The notes under the pieces are model-generated. The model did not search any database. It had not been told where the DNA came from and saw only the letters and a list, made by a program, of their open reading frames with translations. The position numbers and the translations under genes are program-made. A stretch of DNA of 64,000 nucleotides from Palsa-504 sp963800415 (lineage in GTDB: Bacteria > Actinomycetota > Actinomycetes > Streptosporangiales > Streptosporangiaceae), in assembly GCA_963800415.1 (NCBI GenBank), contig CAWDBS010000036.1:1-64000 (forward strand). The letters are read 5' to 3'. Position 1 is the stretch's first letter. Each line of letters opens with the position of its first letter. Below are positions 53,762 through 62,604 of the stretch, one piece after another.

Positions 53762-54634
53762 TCACTGCCTCTCGCGGGCGTTGTCCGCAGCCGCTCGCAG
53801 GCCGCGACGCACCAAAGCGGCCGCGACCGTCTTCCGGTAGTCCGACGACCCGTGCAGGTCGGCCGGCGGGTCAGCATCGTCGGTCGCACGGCGGGCCGCC
53901 TCATCGAACAGCTCCGTCGACGGCCTCTCGCCGACCAGCAGATCCTCCGCGGCGGCGGCCCGGACCGGCACGTCAGAAATGCCCGCAAACGCCAGCCGGG
54001 CATCGCTGATCACCCCGCCGGAAAACACCAGTGACGCCGCCAGGCCGACAATGGCGAAGTCACCGTGGCGTCGGGCGACCTCCTGGAAGCTAATCCCCGT
54101 GCCCCGTCCTGCGGTCGGGAATCGCACCTCCAGGAGGAGCTCGTCAGGACGGCGTGACGTCGTGAGGAAACCCTCGAACCACTCCGCCGCCGGGATCACC
54201 CGTTGGCCCGACTGGCCACGCACCACGAACTCCGCATCGAGCGCCCGGGCGACGGCCGGCAACTCGGCGGCCGGATCGGCATGCGCCAGGCTGCCTCCTA
54301 TCGTGCCGCGGCTGCGGATTGCCTCATGACCGATCAATGGCAGAGCAGCCGCCAGCAACGGCACCGTATCGGCGACGCTGTCAGATTCCTCGGCAACGTA
54401 CTCCCGTGTCATGGCGCCGATCGCCATCCAGCCGTCTGTCGCCGACACCCCGGACAGCTCATCTATGCCGTTGATGTCGATGAGCACCGCCGGGCGGGCC
54501 AGCCGCAGCGCCAGCAGCGGTATCAGGCTCTGCCCGCCGGCGAGCACGCTCGCCTCGTCAAGGTGCTCAGCCAGCAAATCCACAGCTTCAGCAACGGTCG
54601 TCGGCGCCTCGTACTCAACGGGAGGCAGCTTCAT
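53762..54634 (-). CDS. Molybdenum hydroxylase FAD-binding medium subunit (CoxM-like)
   Basis: The 290-aa product begins KLPPVEYEAPTTVAEAVDLL, with FAD pyrophosphate-binding motifs VLAGGQSLIPLLALRL and GTIGGSLAHADPAAELPA and a C-terminal CO_deh_flav_C domain (GTGISFQEVARRHGDFAIVG). It is first in the operon, giving order M-S-L. ATG 54634; the 120 bp upstream is divergent from trpM-side DNA and must carry the promoter. Confidence 0.92.
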   Translation of the reverse strand: MKLPPVEYEAPTTVAEAVDLLAEHLDEASVLAGGQSLIPLLALRLARPAVLIDINGIDELSGVSATDGWMAIGAMTREYVAEESDSVADTVPLLAAALPLIGHEAIRSRGTIGGSLAHADPAAELPAVARALDAEFVVRGQSGQRVIPAAEWFEGFLTTSRRPDELLLEVRFPTAGRGTGISFQEVARRHGDFAIVGLAASLVFSGGVISDARLAFAGISDVPVRAAAAEDLLVGERPSTELFDEAARRATDDADPPADLHGSSDYRKTVAAALVRRGLRAAADNARERQ

Positions 54635-54977
54635 CGGCGCGGCCCTTCGATCGGGGGCAACTCTTCTCTAGCCCGCCAAGGCTCATTAGTTACCCTAACA
54701 ACCATGGCGACGGGCGTCGGGGCCGAGAGCCAGCCGGAACCCGCCAGAGCATGAGCGTTAGCCTGCAGATCACCGAACGTGGCGGAGTCCGCAGCCTACC
54801 GCGCGCCGGATCCGCCGTTAGGAGCACTCGGTTGCCCGGCGAATGCCGAACCGTACGACCCGTCAGGGGCCGCAGCGGAGGTCGGTCAGGTCGGCCCATG
54901 GCTGTCCCGGCGACCGATTGGCCGGTGCCCACGGCCTCGCCGTGACCCGGCCTCTGACCGTGGGGTAGCATCCTGCT

Positions 54978-55142
54978 GTGTCTATCGCCATCCGCCTCGC
55001 CCCTGGGTGCCGGCCGCGCGGCTGCCGGGCCCCCGCGCGGCGTGTGCTCGGGCGCAAGGTGCGGTACGTGCTTGGCGCCGAGGCTGGTCAGGTGAACGGG
55101 ATGCGGTGGTTCGGCGTCCCCTGTGCCGTGCGGGGTATCTGA
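54978..55142 (+). CDS. trpM: TrpM-like small protein upstream of trpB
   Basis: A 54-codon frame from GTG 54978 encodes APGCRPRGCRAPARRVLGRK, VRYVLGAEAGQVNGMRW and ends at TGA 55142. The Cys-Arg-Pro-Arg-Gly-Cys motif and the RYV-G-(E/D)-x-GQVNGMRW ending resemble, as I recall them, the small basic TrpM proteins found just upstream of trpB in Streptomyces and relatives, implicated in tryptophan biosynthesis. Location 120 bp before trpB supports this. Confidence 0.6.
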   Translation: MSIAIRLAPGCRPRGCRAPARRVLGRKVRYVLGAEAGQVNGMRWFGVPCAVRGI

Positions 55143-55261
55143 GCGAGATCGCTCTCCTCGGTTCCGTCGTTCCTCCCCGAATTCGGGACGACGAGGCTTA
55201 CTCAAGCTTCCTTACCAGCCACCTAAAGCCGGGCGTGTCCCGTGCCAGGAGCGCATGTGCG

Positions 55262-55712
55262 ATGAACAGCCAATTCTTCTTCCCGGCGTTGCCGGGCGGA
55301 TCCCCCGACGGGGACGGATATTTCGGTGCGTTCGGCGGCAAGTTCATTCCGGAGGCGCTGGTCGCCGCCGTTGGATGAGGTCGCCATCGAGTACGAGAGG
55401 GCGAAGGCGGATCCTGCGTTCGCCGCGGGGCTCGAGCAACTGCTCGCCCACTACGCAGGCCGTCCGAGCGTGCTCACCGACGCCGCTGCGATGCGGGCCT
55501 TCCGGCTGCTCGCGTCGACCGAGGGCATCATCATCCCGGCGATAGAAGGCGCTCACGCGCTCGCCGGCGCTATCGAAGTCGGCACCGAACTCGGACCGGA
55601 CGGACTGATCCTGGTGAACCTGTCCGGCCGGGGCGACAAAGACATGGACACCGCCGTACGGTACTTCGAACAGGACGCCGACGCGGCCAGGGCAGGGGGA
55701 GCCCAGAAGTGA
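55262..55712 (+). pseudogene. trpB: Tryptophan synthase beta chain with large internal deletion and frameshift
   Basis: ATG 55262 (AGGAG about 9 nt upstream) opens a TrpB N-terminus: YFGAFGGKFIPEALVAAV. One extra G near 55374 shifts the frame, and the next frame resumes DEVAIEYERAKADPAFAAGL and LLAHYAGRPSVLTDA. It then jumps directly to the TrpB C-terminal region (MRAFRLLASTEGIIIPAIEG, GPDGLILVNLSGRGDKDMDT) ending at TGA 55712. About 250 residues, including the PLP lysine and the indole tunnel, are missing. It cannot be functional. Its stop overlaps the trpA GTG (GTGA). Confidence 0.85.
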
Positions 55713-56527
55713 GCGGAAACCTGCAGCTTCTGGCCGGCGCACTGGCCCGGGCGAAGCAAGAGAACCGGGCCGCGCTCATCACGTACATGACAGCCGGCTT
55801 TCCGACCGTCAACGAGGGCATCGCCGCGATCCAGGCGATGCTGAACAGCGGAGCCAACATCGTCGAGGTCGGCTTGCCGCACAGCGACCCGGTACTCGAC
55901 GGCCCGGTGATCCAGGCCGCCGACGACATCGCCCTGCGGGGCGGCGTCCGGATCGCCGACGTCATCCGCACCGTGCGAGAGGCATACCAGGCCACCGGTA
56001 AGCCAGTCCTGGTCATGTCGTACTGGAACCCGATCGGCAAGTACGGCGCCGAGCGCTTCAGCAGCGAGCTGGCCGAGGCAGGCGGCGCAGGATGTATCGT
56101 GCCTGACCTGCCCGTGCAGGAGTCCGCGCTGTGGCGGGAAAGCGCGGCCAGGCATAGCCTCGCCACCATCTTCGTGGCCGCGCCGAGTAGTACCGACGAG
56201 CGGCTACGGGAACTCACCGCGGCAGGAACAGGGTTCGTCTACGCCTCATCGCTGATGGGAGTCACCGGCGTCCGGGAGGCTGTCAGTACAGCCGCCAGCT
56301 CGCTGGTGCGGCGTATCAAGGCGACCACCGGACTCCCCGTCTGCGTCGGAATCGGGATTTCCGACGCTGCGCAGGCTGCCCAGGTGGCTGGCTTCGCCGA
56401 CGGCGTGATCGTCGCGTCCGCGCTGGTCAAGGCTATCCTCGGCGCACCCGATGCTGCCGCAGGAGCCGCGACCGTGGCGGAGCTTACCGCCGAACTCAGC
56501 CTTGCAACCCGTCGGCACGCGGATTGA
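55709..56527 (+). CDS. trpA: Tryptophan synthase alpha chain
   Basis: The 272-aa product is full-length. ALITYMTAGFPT, NIVEVGLPHSDPVLDGPVIQ (catalytic Glu and Asp of TrpA both present), KPVLVMSYWNPIGKYG, GCIVPDLPVQE and FVYASSLMGVTG are all intact. It cleaves indole-3-glycerol phosphate to indole and normally channels it to TrpB. GTG 55709 is coupled to the broken trpB. With no TrpB partner here it would release free indole or depend on another TrpB elsewhere. Confidence 0.92.
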   Translation: MSGNLQLLAGALARAKQENRAALITYMTAGFPTVNEGIAAIQAMLNSGANIVEVGLPHSDPVLDGPVIQAADDIALRGGVRIADVIRTVREAYQATGKPVLVMSYWNPIGKYGAERFSSELAEAGGAGCIVPDLPVQESALWRESAARHSLATIFVAAPSSTDERLRELTAAGTGFVYASSLMGVTGVREAVSTAASSLVRRIKATTGLPVCVGIGISDAAQAAQVAGFADGVIVASALVKAILGAPDAAAGAATVAELTAELSLATRRHAD

Positions 56528-56547
56528 AGCGTGAAAGTTGCTGGGTT

Positions 56548-57939
56548 TCAGACCGGCAGGCTCCGGACGGTGCCGGCGGCGATCGCGCTGACGAGCTGGG
56601 TGTGGTCTCGCTCGTTCTGATCGGCGTACTGGTCGGCGAACCGGCCGATCGCAGCGGTGAAGTTGGGGCCCTTGCCGATGTAGCTATCGATGGCCACCGG
56701 GTCGCCGGTGCGGGCGTGGGCGCGGGCGAGTGTCTCGCCGCACGCGGTAGCGAACTCGACGAGGCGCGGGGCGATCAGTTCGGTGGTCGGGATGATCTTC
56801 ATGTCGCGGAACTGCCGCACGTAGTAGTCCTTGCCGTGCAGCGAGCCCCAGCCGACGAAGATGTCGGTGGCGCTCTGGATCAGCCGTTTGCCGTTGACCA
56901 CCCGGGCGCCGTGGTTGTCGTGGCGGCTGGGCTGGGTGTGGGCCTCATATACCGACGGCCCGGCCTGCTTGACCTGCAGGAACAACGGGTCGGCGCCGGT
57001 GCGGCCCTCGAGAAGCACCAGGTAAACCTGCATCCCCACGCTGCCTACCCCCACCACCTGGCGGACCACATCGACCTCGGTGAACCGGTCGAACAGGCTC
57101 CGCCGGTCCTCCTGGAGGGTCAGCCGGTACCCGGCCAGGAGGTGGCCGACCAGGTCGGCTTGTTCGTCGTCGCTGATCGTGACGCGGATCGGGGGATCCT
57201 CGGTTATCCGGGGCCGCCCGTGCGTCATCGTGGTGAGCTTGGCGAACGCTCCACGGCTGGTGCGGCGTCTCCGCTTCTTCTCAATGTGGATCGAGACCCG
57301 GCCGCGGTCGGCCGGCTCGAAGTAGCTGATCAGGCTGTCGATGTACATGCCGTCGTACCAGATGTCGAGCTCGGGCATCATCGTGTACCGGCGCATGCGC
57401 CTGCGATAGGCCTCCAGGCCGGCCGTTACCGCGGCAGCGGCCCGTGTCGGCTTGATCCGGTTCTCCCGCGCCGCCACGACGACACTGGCGGCGAAGCGCT
57501 TGATGTCCCACTCGAACGGGCCGGGGTGAGTTTCGTCAAAATCGCGCAGGTCGAACGACAAGTTCCGCTCCGGCGTGGCCCACAGGCCGAAGTTCAGTAT
57601 GTGGGCGTCACCGCACAGCTGCACCGCCAGCCCGCTGCTGGGCTGGGACGCGAGGTCGCCAGCCATGACCGCTGCGGCACCCCGGTAGTAATTCCAGGCA
57701 GAGGCAGCCATCCGCTGATGCCGGAGGGGAACCAGCCCGGGAACCCGGATCTGGTTCTGGGCCAGAATCGTCTTCAGCGCGTCGTGCCCGCGCTCCTCCT
57801 GTGCCCAGTACCCCAGCGTGTCCCGTCGAGCCCGTTTCCTGGCGGCCTTCCCCGCTGCTCGCCTCTCGTCACTCGTTGCCGACAGATCATGCAGCGCAGC
57901 AGGCGAGGGCGCTGGTCTCGGCGGGGTGGACTCCGTCAT
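56548..57939 (-). CDS. DUF2252 family protein
   Basis: The 463-aa product has the family hallmarks: YYRGAAAVMAGDLA, VQLCGDAHILNFGLWATPER, LSFDLRDFDETHPGPFEWDI, and later VGVGSVGMQVYLVLLEG, FLQVKQAGPSVYE and HGKDYYVRQFRDMK. The GDAH-x-NFG and DFD motifs resemble the catalytic loop and metal-binding Asp of aminoglycoside-phosphotransferase-like kinases; activity is unproven. ATG 57939. It is convergent with trpA (20-bp gap). Confidence 0.88.
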   Translation of the reverse strand: MTESTPPRPAPSPAALHDLSATSDERRAAGKAARKRARRDTLGYWAQEERGHDALKTILAQNQIRVPGLVPLRHQRMAASAWNYYRGAAAVMAGDLASQPSSGLAVQLCGDAHILNFGLWATPERNLSFDLRDFDETHPGPFEWDIKRFAASVVVAARENRIKPTRAAAAVTAGLEAYRRRMRRYTMMPELDIWYDGMYIDSLISYFEPADRGRVSIHIEKKRRRRTSRGAFAKLTTMTHGRPRITEDPPIRVTISDDEQADLVGHLLAGYRLTLQEDRRSLFDRFTEVDVVRQVVGVGSVGMQVYLVLLEGRTGADPLFLQVKQAGPSVYEAHTQPSRHDNHGARVVNGKRLIQSATDIFVGWGSLHGKDYYVRQFRDMKIIPTTELIAPRLVEFATACGETLARAHARTGDPVAIDSYIGKGPNFTAAIGRFADQYADQNERDHTQLVSAIAAGTVRSLPV

Positions 57940-58162
57940 GAAGCTCTTCTTCGAAGTGGCCGCGATGGGGAGCCGGCGGATCAGCTATCTTCACCGGCCG
58001 GCTGCGCACATGCTACCTGGCCCAGACCTGGGACTCCTTTCGCCACGGCGGCTCAGCCGCACACCCAACGCACCTCCCCCGCCCAGCTCGCCGGAACGGT
58101 CACGGCGAATTCGCGCACGGTGGAACCACGTGACGAAGACTGGCTCCTGAGGGGCGGTGGTC

Positions 58163-58625
58163 ATGGCAGGCCCGCTGCTCGAGACCAGGCTCCACGTCCC
58201 CAGGTGGCGACGCGGTCTGGTAGCACGTCCGAGACTGAGCGAGCGCCTGAGCCGCGGGGCGGAGCCGGCGCTGACGCTCGTCTCAGCTCCAGCCGGGTTC
58301 GGTAAGACGACGCTGCTGGCGCAGTGGCTGGCAGCCGCTCCGGCCGAGGGACGGTCCGTGGCGGGGCTCTCGCTCGACCAGCGCGACAACGATCCCGCGT
58401 TGTTCTGGACCTACCTTGTCGGCGCGCTGGCGGGTCGCGATGGCGCGGATACGGGAGGCTGAAGGAGATCTGGGCGGCCCGGGCATCGCTCGCGAGCTCG
58501 TAGTGTCGCTGAACACCGTGCGGACGCACACCAAGAACATCTACACCAAGCTCGGTGTGAACAACCGCCGGGCAGCGGTCCGCCGGGCCAGGGAACTCGA
58601 CCTGTCGCACACCGGCAACCGCTAA
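58163..58625 (+). pseudogene. MalT-type LuxR regulator reduced to N- and C-terminal ends
   Basis: ATG 58163 opens a MalT/LAL-type regulator: TRLHVPRWRRGLVARPRLSE, Walker A TLVSAPAGFGKTTLLAQWL, and LSLDQRDNDPALFWTYLVGA. After about 95 codons (near 58450) the sequence jumps, in another frame, to the last part of the LuxR DNA-binding domain (ARELVVSLNTVRTHTKNIYT, KLGVNNRRAAVRRARELDL). Some 700 central residues of a usual 850-900 aa protein are missing. The gene is non-functional. Confidence 0.8.
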
Positions 58626-58659
58626 CCCCAGGTGCTTCATCGTTCGCGGCCCGTAGGGT

Positions 58660-58779
58660 CCTTCCTCATCGGACCGCTTCACCGGCAGGATGGCGACGGC
58701 TCCGACGATGGCGCTGACCCGGCCACCCGGTATAGCACGGCGTAGCTGCCGCCGCCGATCACCAGGATGGCCGGCGGGT
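58660..58779 (-). pseudogene. Possible MFS transporter C-terminal scrap
   Basis: The minus strand reads NPPAILVIGGGSYAVLYRVAG, then in a neighbouring frame AIVGAVAILPVKRSDEEGPY. This resembles the last transmembrane helix and tail of an exporter. It is very short and frame-broken. Confidence 0.25.
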
Positions 58780-59466
58780 TCACTGCCGTTCGCCGAGTTT
58801 CTGCACGACGCTGACGCCGTCGCCGATGGGGATCAGGACCACTTTCACGCGAGGGTCGGCGGCGATCGCGTCGTTGAGGGAGCGAATCGCCGTGACGTCC
58901 TCGTCGTCCGCGAGATGGCCGACGACGTGGCCGCCCTGGAGCGTGTTGTCCAGGAGCATCAGGCCTCCCGATCGCAGGCGGATCAGCACCTCTTCGTAGT
59001 ACCGGGCGTAGCCCGGCTTGTCGGCATCGATGAACGCGAAGTCGAACTGCTCATCGGGCGGCAGCGCGCGGAGGGTTTCCAGACCCGGTCCCACCCGCAG
59101 GTCGATCCGGTCGGCGACCCCGGCTTCCTGCCACGCCGCGCGGGCGATCGACGTCCACTCCTGGCTGAGGTCACAGCACAGCAGGCGCCCGCCGGGACCC
59201 AGGCCCCGCGCCACCGCCAGAGCCGAATAGCCGGTGAACGTGCCGATCTCCACCGCGCGCGTGGCTCCCATGGCCCGGACCAGCATCTCCATCAGCACCG
59301 CCTGATCGTCGCCGATCTGCATGCCCGCGGCGCGGCCGGTCTTCTCCCGCGTAATGCGCTGCAACTCGAGCTGGTCAGCGTCGGGCCCGGTGGAATGCGC
59401 TGCTGCGTAGTCATCGATCACGGCATCGATGAACTGGCTCCGCCTGCGAGCGGCTGGTGGGGTCAT
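58780..59466 (-). CDS. SAM-dependent O-methyltransferase (COMT/CCoAOMT-like, family 3)
   Basis: The 228-aa product has AVEIGTFTGYSALAVARGL (SAM-binding glycine-rich motif), LLCCDLSQEWTSIARAAWQE, FDFAFIDADKPGYARYYEEV (metal-binding Asp) and LMLLDNTLQGGHV (second metal-site Asp-Asn). It methylates catechol-like hydroxyls with Mg2+. ATG 59466. The target is unknown. Confidence 0.9.
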   Translation of the reverse strand: MTPPAARRRSQFIDAVIDDYAAAHSTGPDADQLELQRITREKTGRAAGMQIGDDQAVLMEMLVRAMGATRAVEIGTFTGYSALAVARGLGPGGRLLCCDLSQEWTSIARAAWQEAGVADRIDLRVGPGLETLRALPPDEQFDFAFIDADKPGYARYYEEVLIRLRSGGLMLLDNTLQGGHVVGHLADDEDVTAIRSLNDAIAADPRVKVVLIPIGDGVSVVQKLGERQ

Positions 59467-59657
59467 GTCCGTCCTTCCTTCCAGGCTGCCACTTGACTGG
59501 GTTCACATCGTCTCATCAGCGATCCTGGCACCCGCCCCGCCCGGCGACACGCTTCGGCATGCCTTGACGCCTCCACGCCATCTCCATAGCGTCTTCACCT
59601 GATAGGCAATCGAGTTCTGCTGACTTAACTGAGGGATACGGTCGCAGTTGCATCCGG

Positions 59658-61156
59658 CTCGTGTTTCCGGGTTTCTCGGGGCAGGATGGTGTGCTTGATC
59701 TTCGGCGAGCGAGGTCAGGCTGGGTGAGGCAGGTACGCCTGGGGTGGCGCGAGCGTCTGGTTTGCGTGTGATTGCCTGAGGGAGGCAGCATCAGCGGGGT
59801 CTACCACCACCGCGATGACACGGAGTGCCCGCTGATGCTGCCGTCTTCGATGCTACCGATGCCCGCGACCTGGAATAATCTGCTGGGTGAGCTGGGGCCT
59901 GCGTTCCGGCGCCGTTCCACGCACAAGCTGTTCGTGGTGCTGGCCTCGGGGATGATCCTGGCGGGGCGGCGCACGGTGGTGGCGATGGCGGCGGCGGCCG
60001 GGATCGGAGATCAGTTCCGGCGGGCGTGCTGGTTCTTCTCCGGCGCGGTCTGGGACATCGATGACCTGGGCCTGGCGGTGGCCCGGCTGATCGTGACGTA
60101 CCTGGTCCCCGCGGGGCAGCCGGTCACGGTAGCCGTCGACGGCACCTTCTTCCGGCGGTGGGGGCGCAAGGTCTCCCAGGCCCGGTGGGCGTATGACGGA
60201 TCGGCGCAGGGCGGGAAGAAGATCGCCTACGGCAACACGTGGGTGATCGCGGCCCTGGTCGTTAAGCTGCCGTTCTGCTCCTCGCCGGCGGCGCTGCCGG
60301 TCCTGTTCCGGCTGTGGCGCGGCAAGGGCACCGCCTCCCAGGTGGAGCTGGCCGGGCAGATGGTGAAGATGCTGGCCGGGGCGCTGGGCGGCCGGGCGGT
60401 TCACGGGGTCGGGGACGCCGCCTTCCACGGCGAGCCACTGAAGGTGGCAGGAACGACCTGGACCACCCGGCTGCCGGCCAGCGCGGTGCTGTACGGGCCG
60501 AAGCCGCCCCGCACCGGCAAGCGCGGCCGGCCCCGCGTCAAGGGCGCCCGGCTGGGCAAGCCCGCCCAGGTCGCCGCCGGCGCAGCCTGGCAGCAGGTGA
60601 CCGTCACCTGCTACGGCGCCACCGCCACCATGCAGGCATCGGTCATGGACGCGCTGTGGCACGGCAGCTTCGGCACCGCCCCCGGCCGCCTGGTGCTGGT
60701 CAGGGAGCCCGGCTCGGCCAGGCCCTATGACCTGGCGATCTTCACCCTCGACACCAATGCCGGCCCCGAGGCGGTCATCGAGCGGTACGCCTGGCGGTGG
60801 CCCATCGAGCCATCCAACGCGGCCGGAAAGCAGATCATGGGCGTCGGCGACGCCTGCAACCGGGTCACCGCCGCCGTCGAGCGGACCGTCCCCTTCGGGT
60901 TCCTCATCCAGACCCTGCTGATCTGCTGGTACGCCCGCTACGCCTACGACCCCGCCGATATCGAAAGGCGCCGCCTGGCCTGCCCGTGGTACACCACCAA
61001 GACCGAGCCCAGCACCGCCGACATGCTCGCCAGGCTCCGCCGCGAGTTCCTCACCGCCCGATTTACCGCCATACGACCAGGCCAGACCCCACCCGGACAA
61101 ATCCCCGGCGACACCTGGACCTGCGACACCCTCGCCGCATAACTCGGAAACACGAG
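59658..61156 (+). mobile_element. Complete IS element with 16-bp terminal inverted repeats and 6-bp target duplication
   Basis: Left end CTCGTGTTTCCGGGTT (59658-59673) and right end, read inward, CTCGTGTTTCCGAGTT (61141-61156) match at 15 of 16 positions. Both are flanked by the direct repeat ATCCGG (59652-59657 and 61157-61162). Element length is 1,499 bp with one transposase gene ending 14 bp before the right end. Matching ends, intact ORF and target duplication indicate recent insertion. Confidence 0.85.
59835..61142 (+). CDS. IS701/IS4-like DDE transposase
   Basis: The 435-aa product from ATG 59835 (open from 59772) carries the acidic triad in VTVAVDGTFFRRWGRK (Asp), VHGVGDAAFHGEPLKV (Asp) and WPIEPSNAAGKQIMG (Glu, with the YREK-like spacing of the IS4/IS701 supergroup). 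The basic patch RTGKRGRPRVKGARLGK may bind DNA. The reading frame is intact. The 3' end runs into the right inverted repeat. Confidence 0.83.
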   Translation: MLPSSMLPMPATWNNLLGELGPAFRRRSTHKLFVVLASGMILAGRRTVVAMAAAAGIGDQFRRACWFFSGAVWDIDDLGLAVARLIVTYLVPAGQPVTVAVDGTFFRRWGRKVSQARWAYDGSAQGGKKIAYGNTWVIAALVVKLPFCSSPAALPVLFRLWRGKGTASQVELAGQMVKMLAGALGGRAVHGVGDAAFHGEPLKVAGTTWTTRLPASAVLYGPKPPRTGKRGRPRVKGARLGKPAQVAAGAAWQQVTVTCYGATATMQASVMDALWHGSFGTAPGRLVLVREPGSARPYDLAIFTLDTNAGPEAVIERYAWRWPIEPSNAAGKQIMGVGDACNRVTAAVERTVPFGFLIQTLLICWYARYAYDPADIERRRLACPWYTTKTEPSTADMLARLRREFLTARFTAIRPGQTPPGQIPGDTWTCDTLAA

Positions 61157-61172
61157 ATCCGGGAGGGTCGTC

Positions 61173-62594
61173 ATCGCCAAGATCGTGATTGTGGGTGCCG
61201 GGGTCGTCGGTCTTGGTGCTGGGCTTCTGCTGTGCGGGGATGGCCACGAGGTGACGGTCCTGGAACGAGACGCCCAGGCGGCGCCGGCGGGGGCTGACGA
61301 GATCTGGGGCACCTGGCAGCGTAAAGGGGTCAACCAGTTCCGGCTTCCGCACTTCTTCCTGGCCCGCTATCGCGGCCTCCTGGACTCCGAACTGCCCGAA
61401 GTGAAGAAGGGATTGGCCGCTGCGGGGGCCCTTCGCCGCAACCCGGTCCTTGATGCCCCGGAGGCGATCAGGGGCCCGGCCCGCTCGGGGGATGGCGCGT
61501 TCGAGTGCATCTCCGGCCGGCGGTGCGTGGTGGAGGCAGCCGTCGCGTCGGTGGCCGACCGGACTCCGTATCTGGAGATCAGGAGAGGGGCTGCCGTCGT
61601 GGGGCTGGTCACCGGCCCTTCCGCTCACGACGGCGTACCTCACGTTGCCGGGGTTCGCCTGGCCACGGGTGAGGAGGTAACCGCCGACCTGGTGGTGGAC
61701 ATGACCGGCCGGCGCTCGCCGCTGCCCCGGTGGCTCGAGGCGATAGAGGCCCGGCCCCCCCGCGATGAGCTCGATGACTGCGGTTTCATCTATTACGGCC
61801 GGCACTTCCGCTCCGCCGACGGTGGCATTCCCCCGGCGCTGGGCGGGTTGGTCATGCACCTGGGCACCATCACGGCCCTGACGCTGCCGGCCGACAACGG
61901 CACGTGGAGCGTCACCCTGGTAGCCAGCGCCAAGGACAAGGCGCTGCATCGCCTGCATGACGCTGCGATCTGGCAGAAGGCTGTCCGGTCCTTGCCGCTG
62001 GTGGCACACTGGCTGGATGGGCAGCCGATCGACGACCGGGTTACCGCGATGGCCGGGATCGAGGATCGGCACCGCAACCTCATGGTCGACGGCGCTCCCG
62101 TGGCGACCGGGGTGGTGGCGGTGGGCGACGCCTGGGCGTGCTCTAACCCGACAGCGGGCAGGGGCGCCTCGATCGGGATGCTGCAGGCCGTGCTCTTGCG
62201 CGACACGATCGCCGCGGCCAGCCTCGACGATCCCTGGGAGTTCGCCTGCTCCTTCCATCACGCCACAGCCGAGACGATCGAGCCCTGGTATCGCGACACG
62301 CTGGCGGCCGACCGTCACCGTCTGGCGGAGATCGATGCGCTCATCGGCGGTGGCGAGTACCGCCCTCGCGATCCCGGCTGGGAGATCGGCCAGGCCCTGG
62401 CCAATGCCGCCGTCAAGGACCCCGACTGCCTGCGGGGCTTCGTCAGTGTCGCCATGGTATTGAGCCGGCCAGCCGACGTGGCGGCCCGGCCGGGCTTGCT
62501 CGACAGGGCCGTCGCCTTGGGCGCCGGCTGGCGCGACGAACCGGTTCCGGCCCCGAGCCGGGCCGAGTTGCTTTCCATCGTGGCCGGCGATTAG
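61173..62594 (+). CDS. FAD-dependent oxidoreductase/monooxygenase-like protein
   Basis: The product begins IAKIVIVGAGVVGLGAGLLL (GxGxxG dinucleotide-binding motif), then VTVLERDAQA. The substrate-domain segment is VADLVVDMTGRRSPLPRWLE, and VVAVGDAWACSNPTAGRGAS is the second FAD motif (GDA). It resembles flavoprotein hydroxylases and halogenase-like monooxygenases; the substrate is unknown. An in-frame GTG lies at 61185. The ribosome-binding site GGGAGGG sits 5 nt before an ATC at 61173, so the start is uncertain (ATC, or GTG 61185). The IS lies just upstream and separates the gene from its promoter. Confidence 0.78.
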   Translation: MAKIVIVGAGVVGLGAGLLLCGDGHEVTVLERDAQAAPAGADEIWGTWQRKGVNQFRLPHFFLARYRGLLDSELPEVKKGLAAAGALRRNPVLDAPEAIRGPARSGDGAFECISGRRCVVEAAVASVADRTPYLEIRRGAAVVGLVTGPSAHDGVPHVAGVRLATGEEVTADLVVDMTGRRSPLPRWLEAIEARPPRDELDDCGFIYYGRHFRSADGGIPPALGGLVMHLGTITALTLPADNGTWSVTLVASAKDKALHRLHDAAIWQKAVRSLPLVAHWLDGQPIDDRVTAMAGIEDRHRNLMVDGAPVATGVVAVGDAWACSNPTAGRGASIGMLQAVLLRDTIAAASLDDPWEFACSFHHATAETIEPWYRDTLAADRHRLAEIDALIGGGEYRPRDPGWEIGQALANAAVKDPDCLRGFVSVAMVLSRPADVAARPGLLDRAVALGAGWRDEPVPAPSRAELLSIVAGD

Positions 62595-62604
62595 GAGCGG
62601 ATTC

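Noticed and set aside
50925..54634. Aerobic CO dehydrogenase (form I)
   Set aside because: The active-site loop is AYRGP, not AYxCSFR.
56524..58305. 593-codon plus-strand frame
   Set aside because: Antisense to the clear DUF2252 gene.
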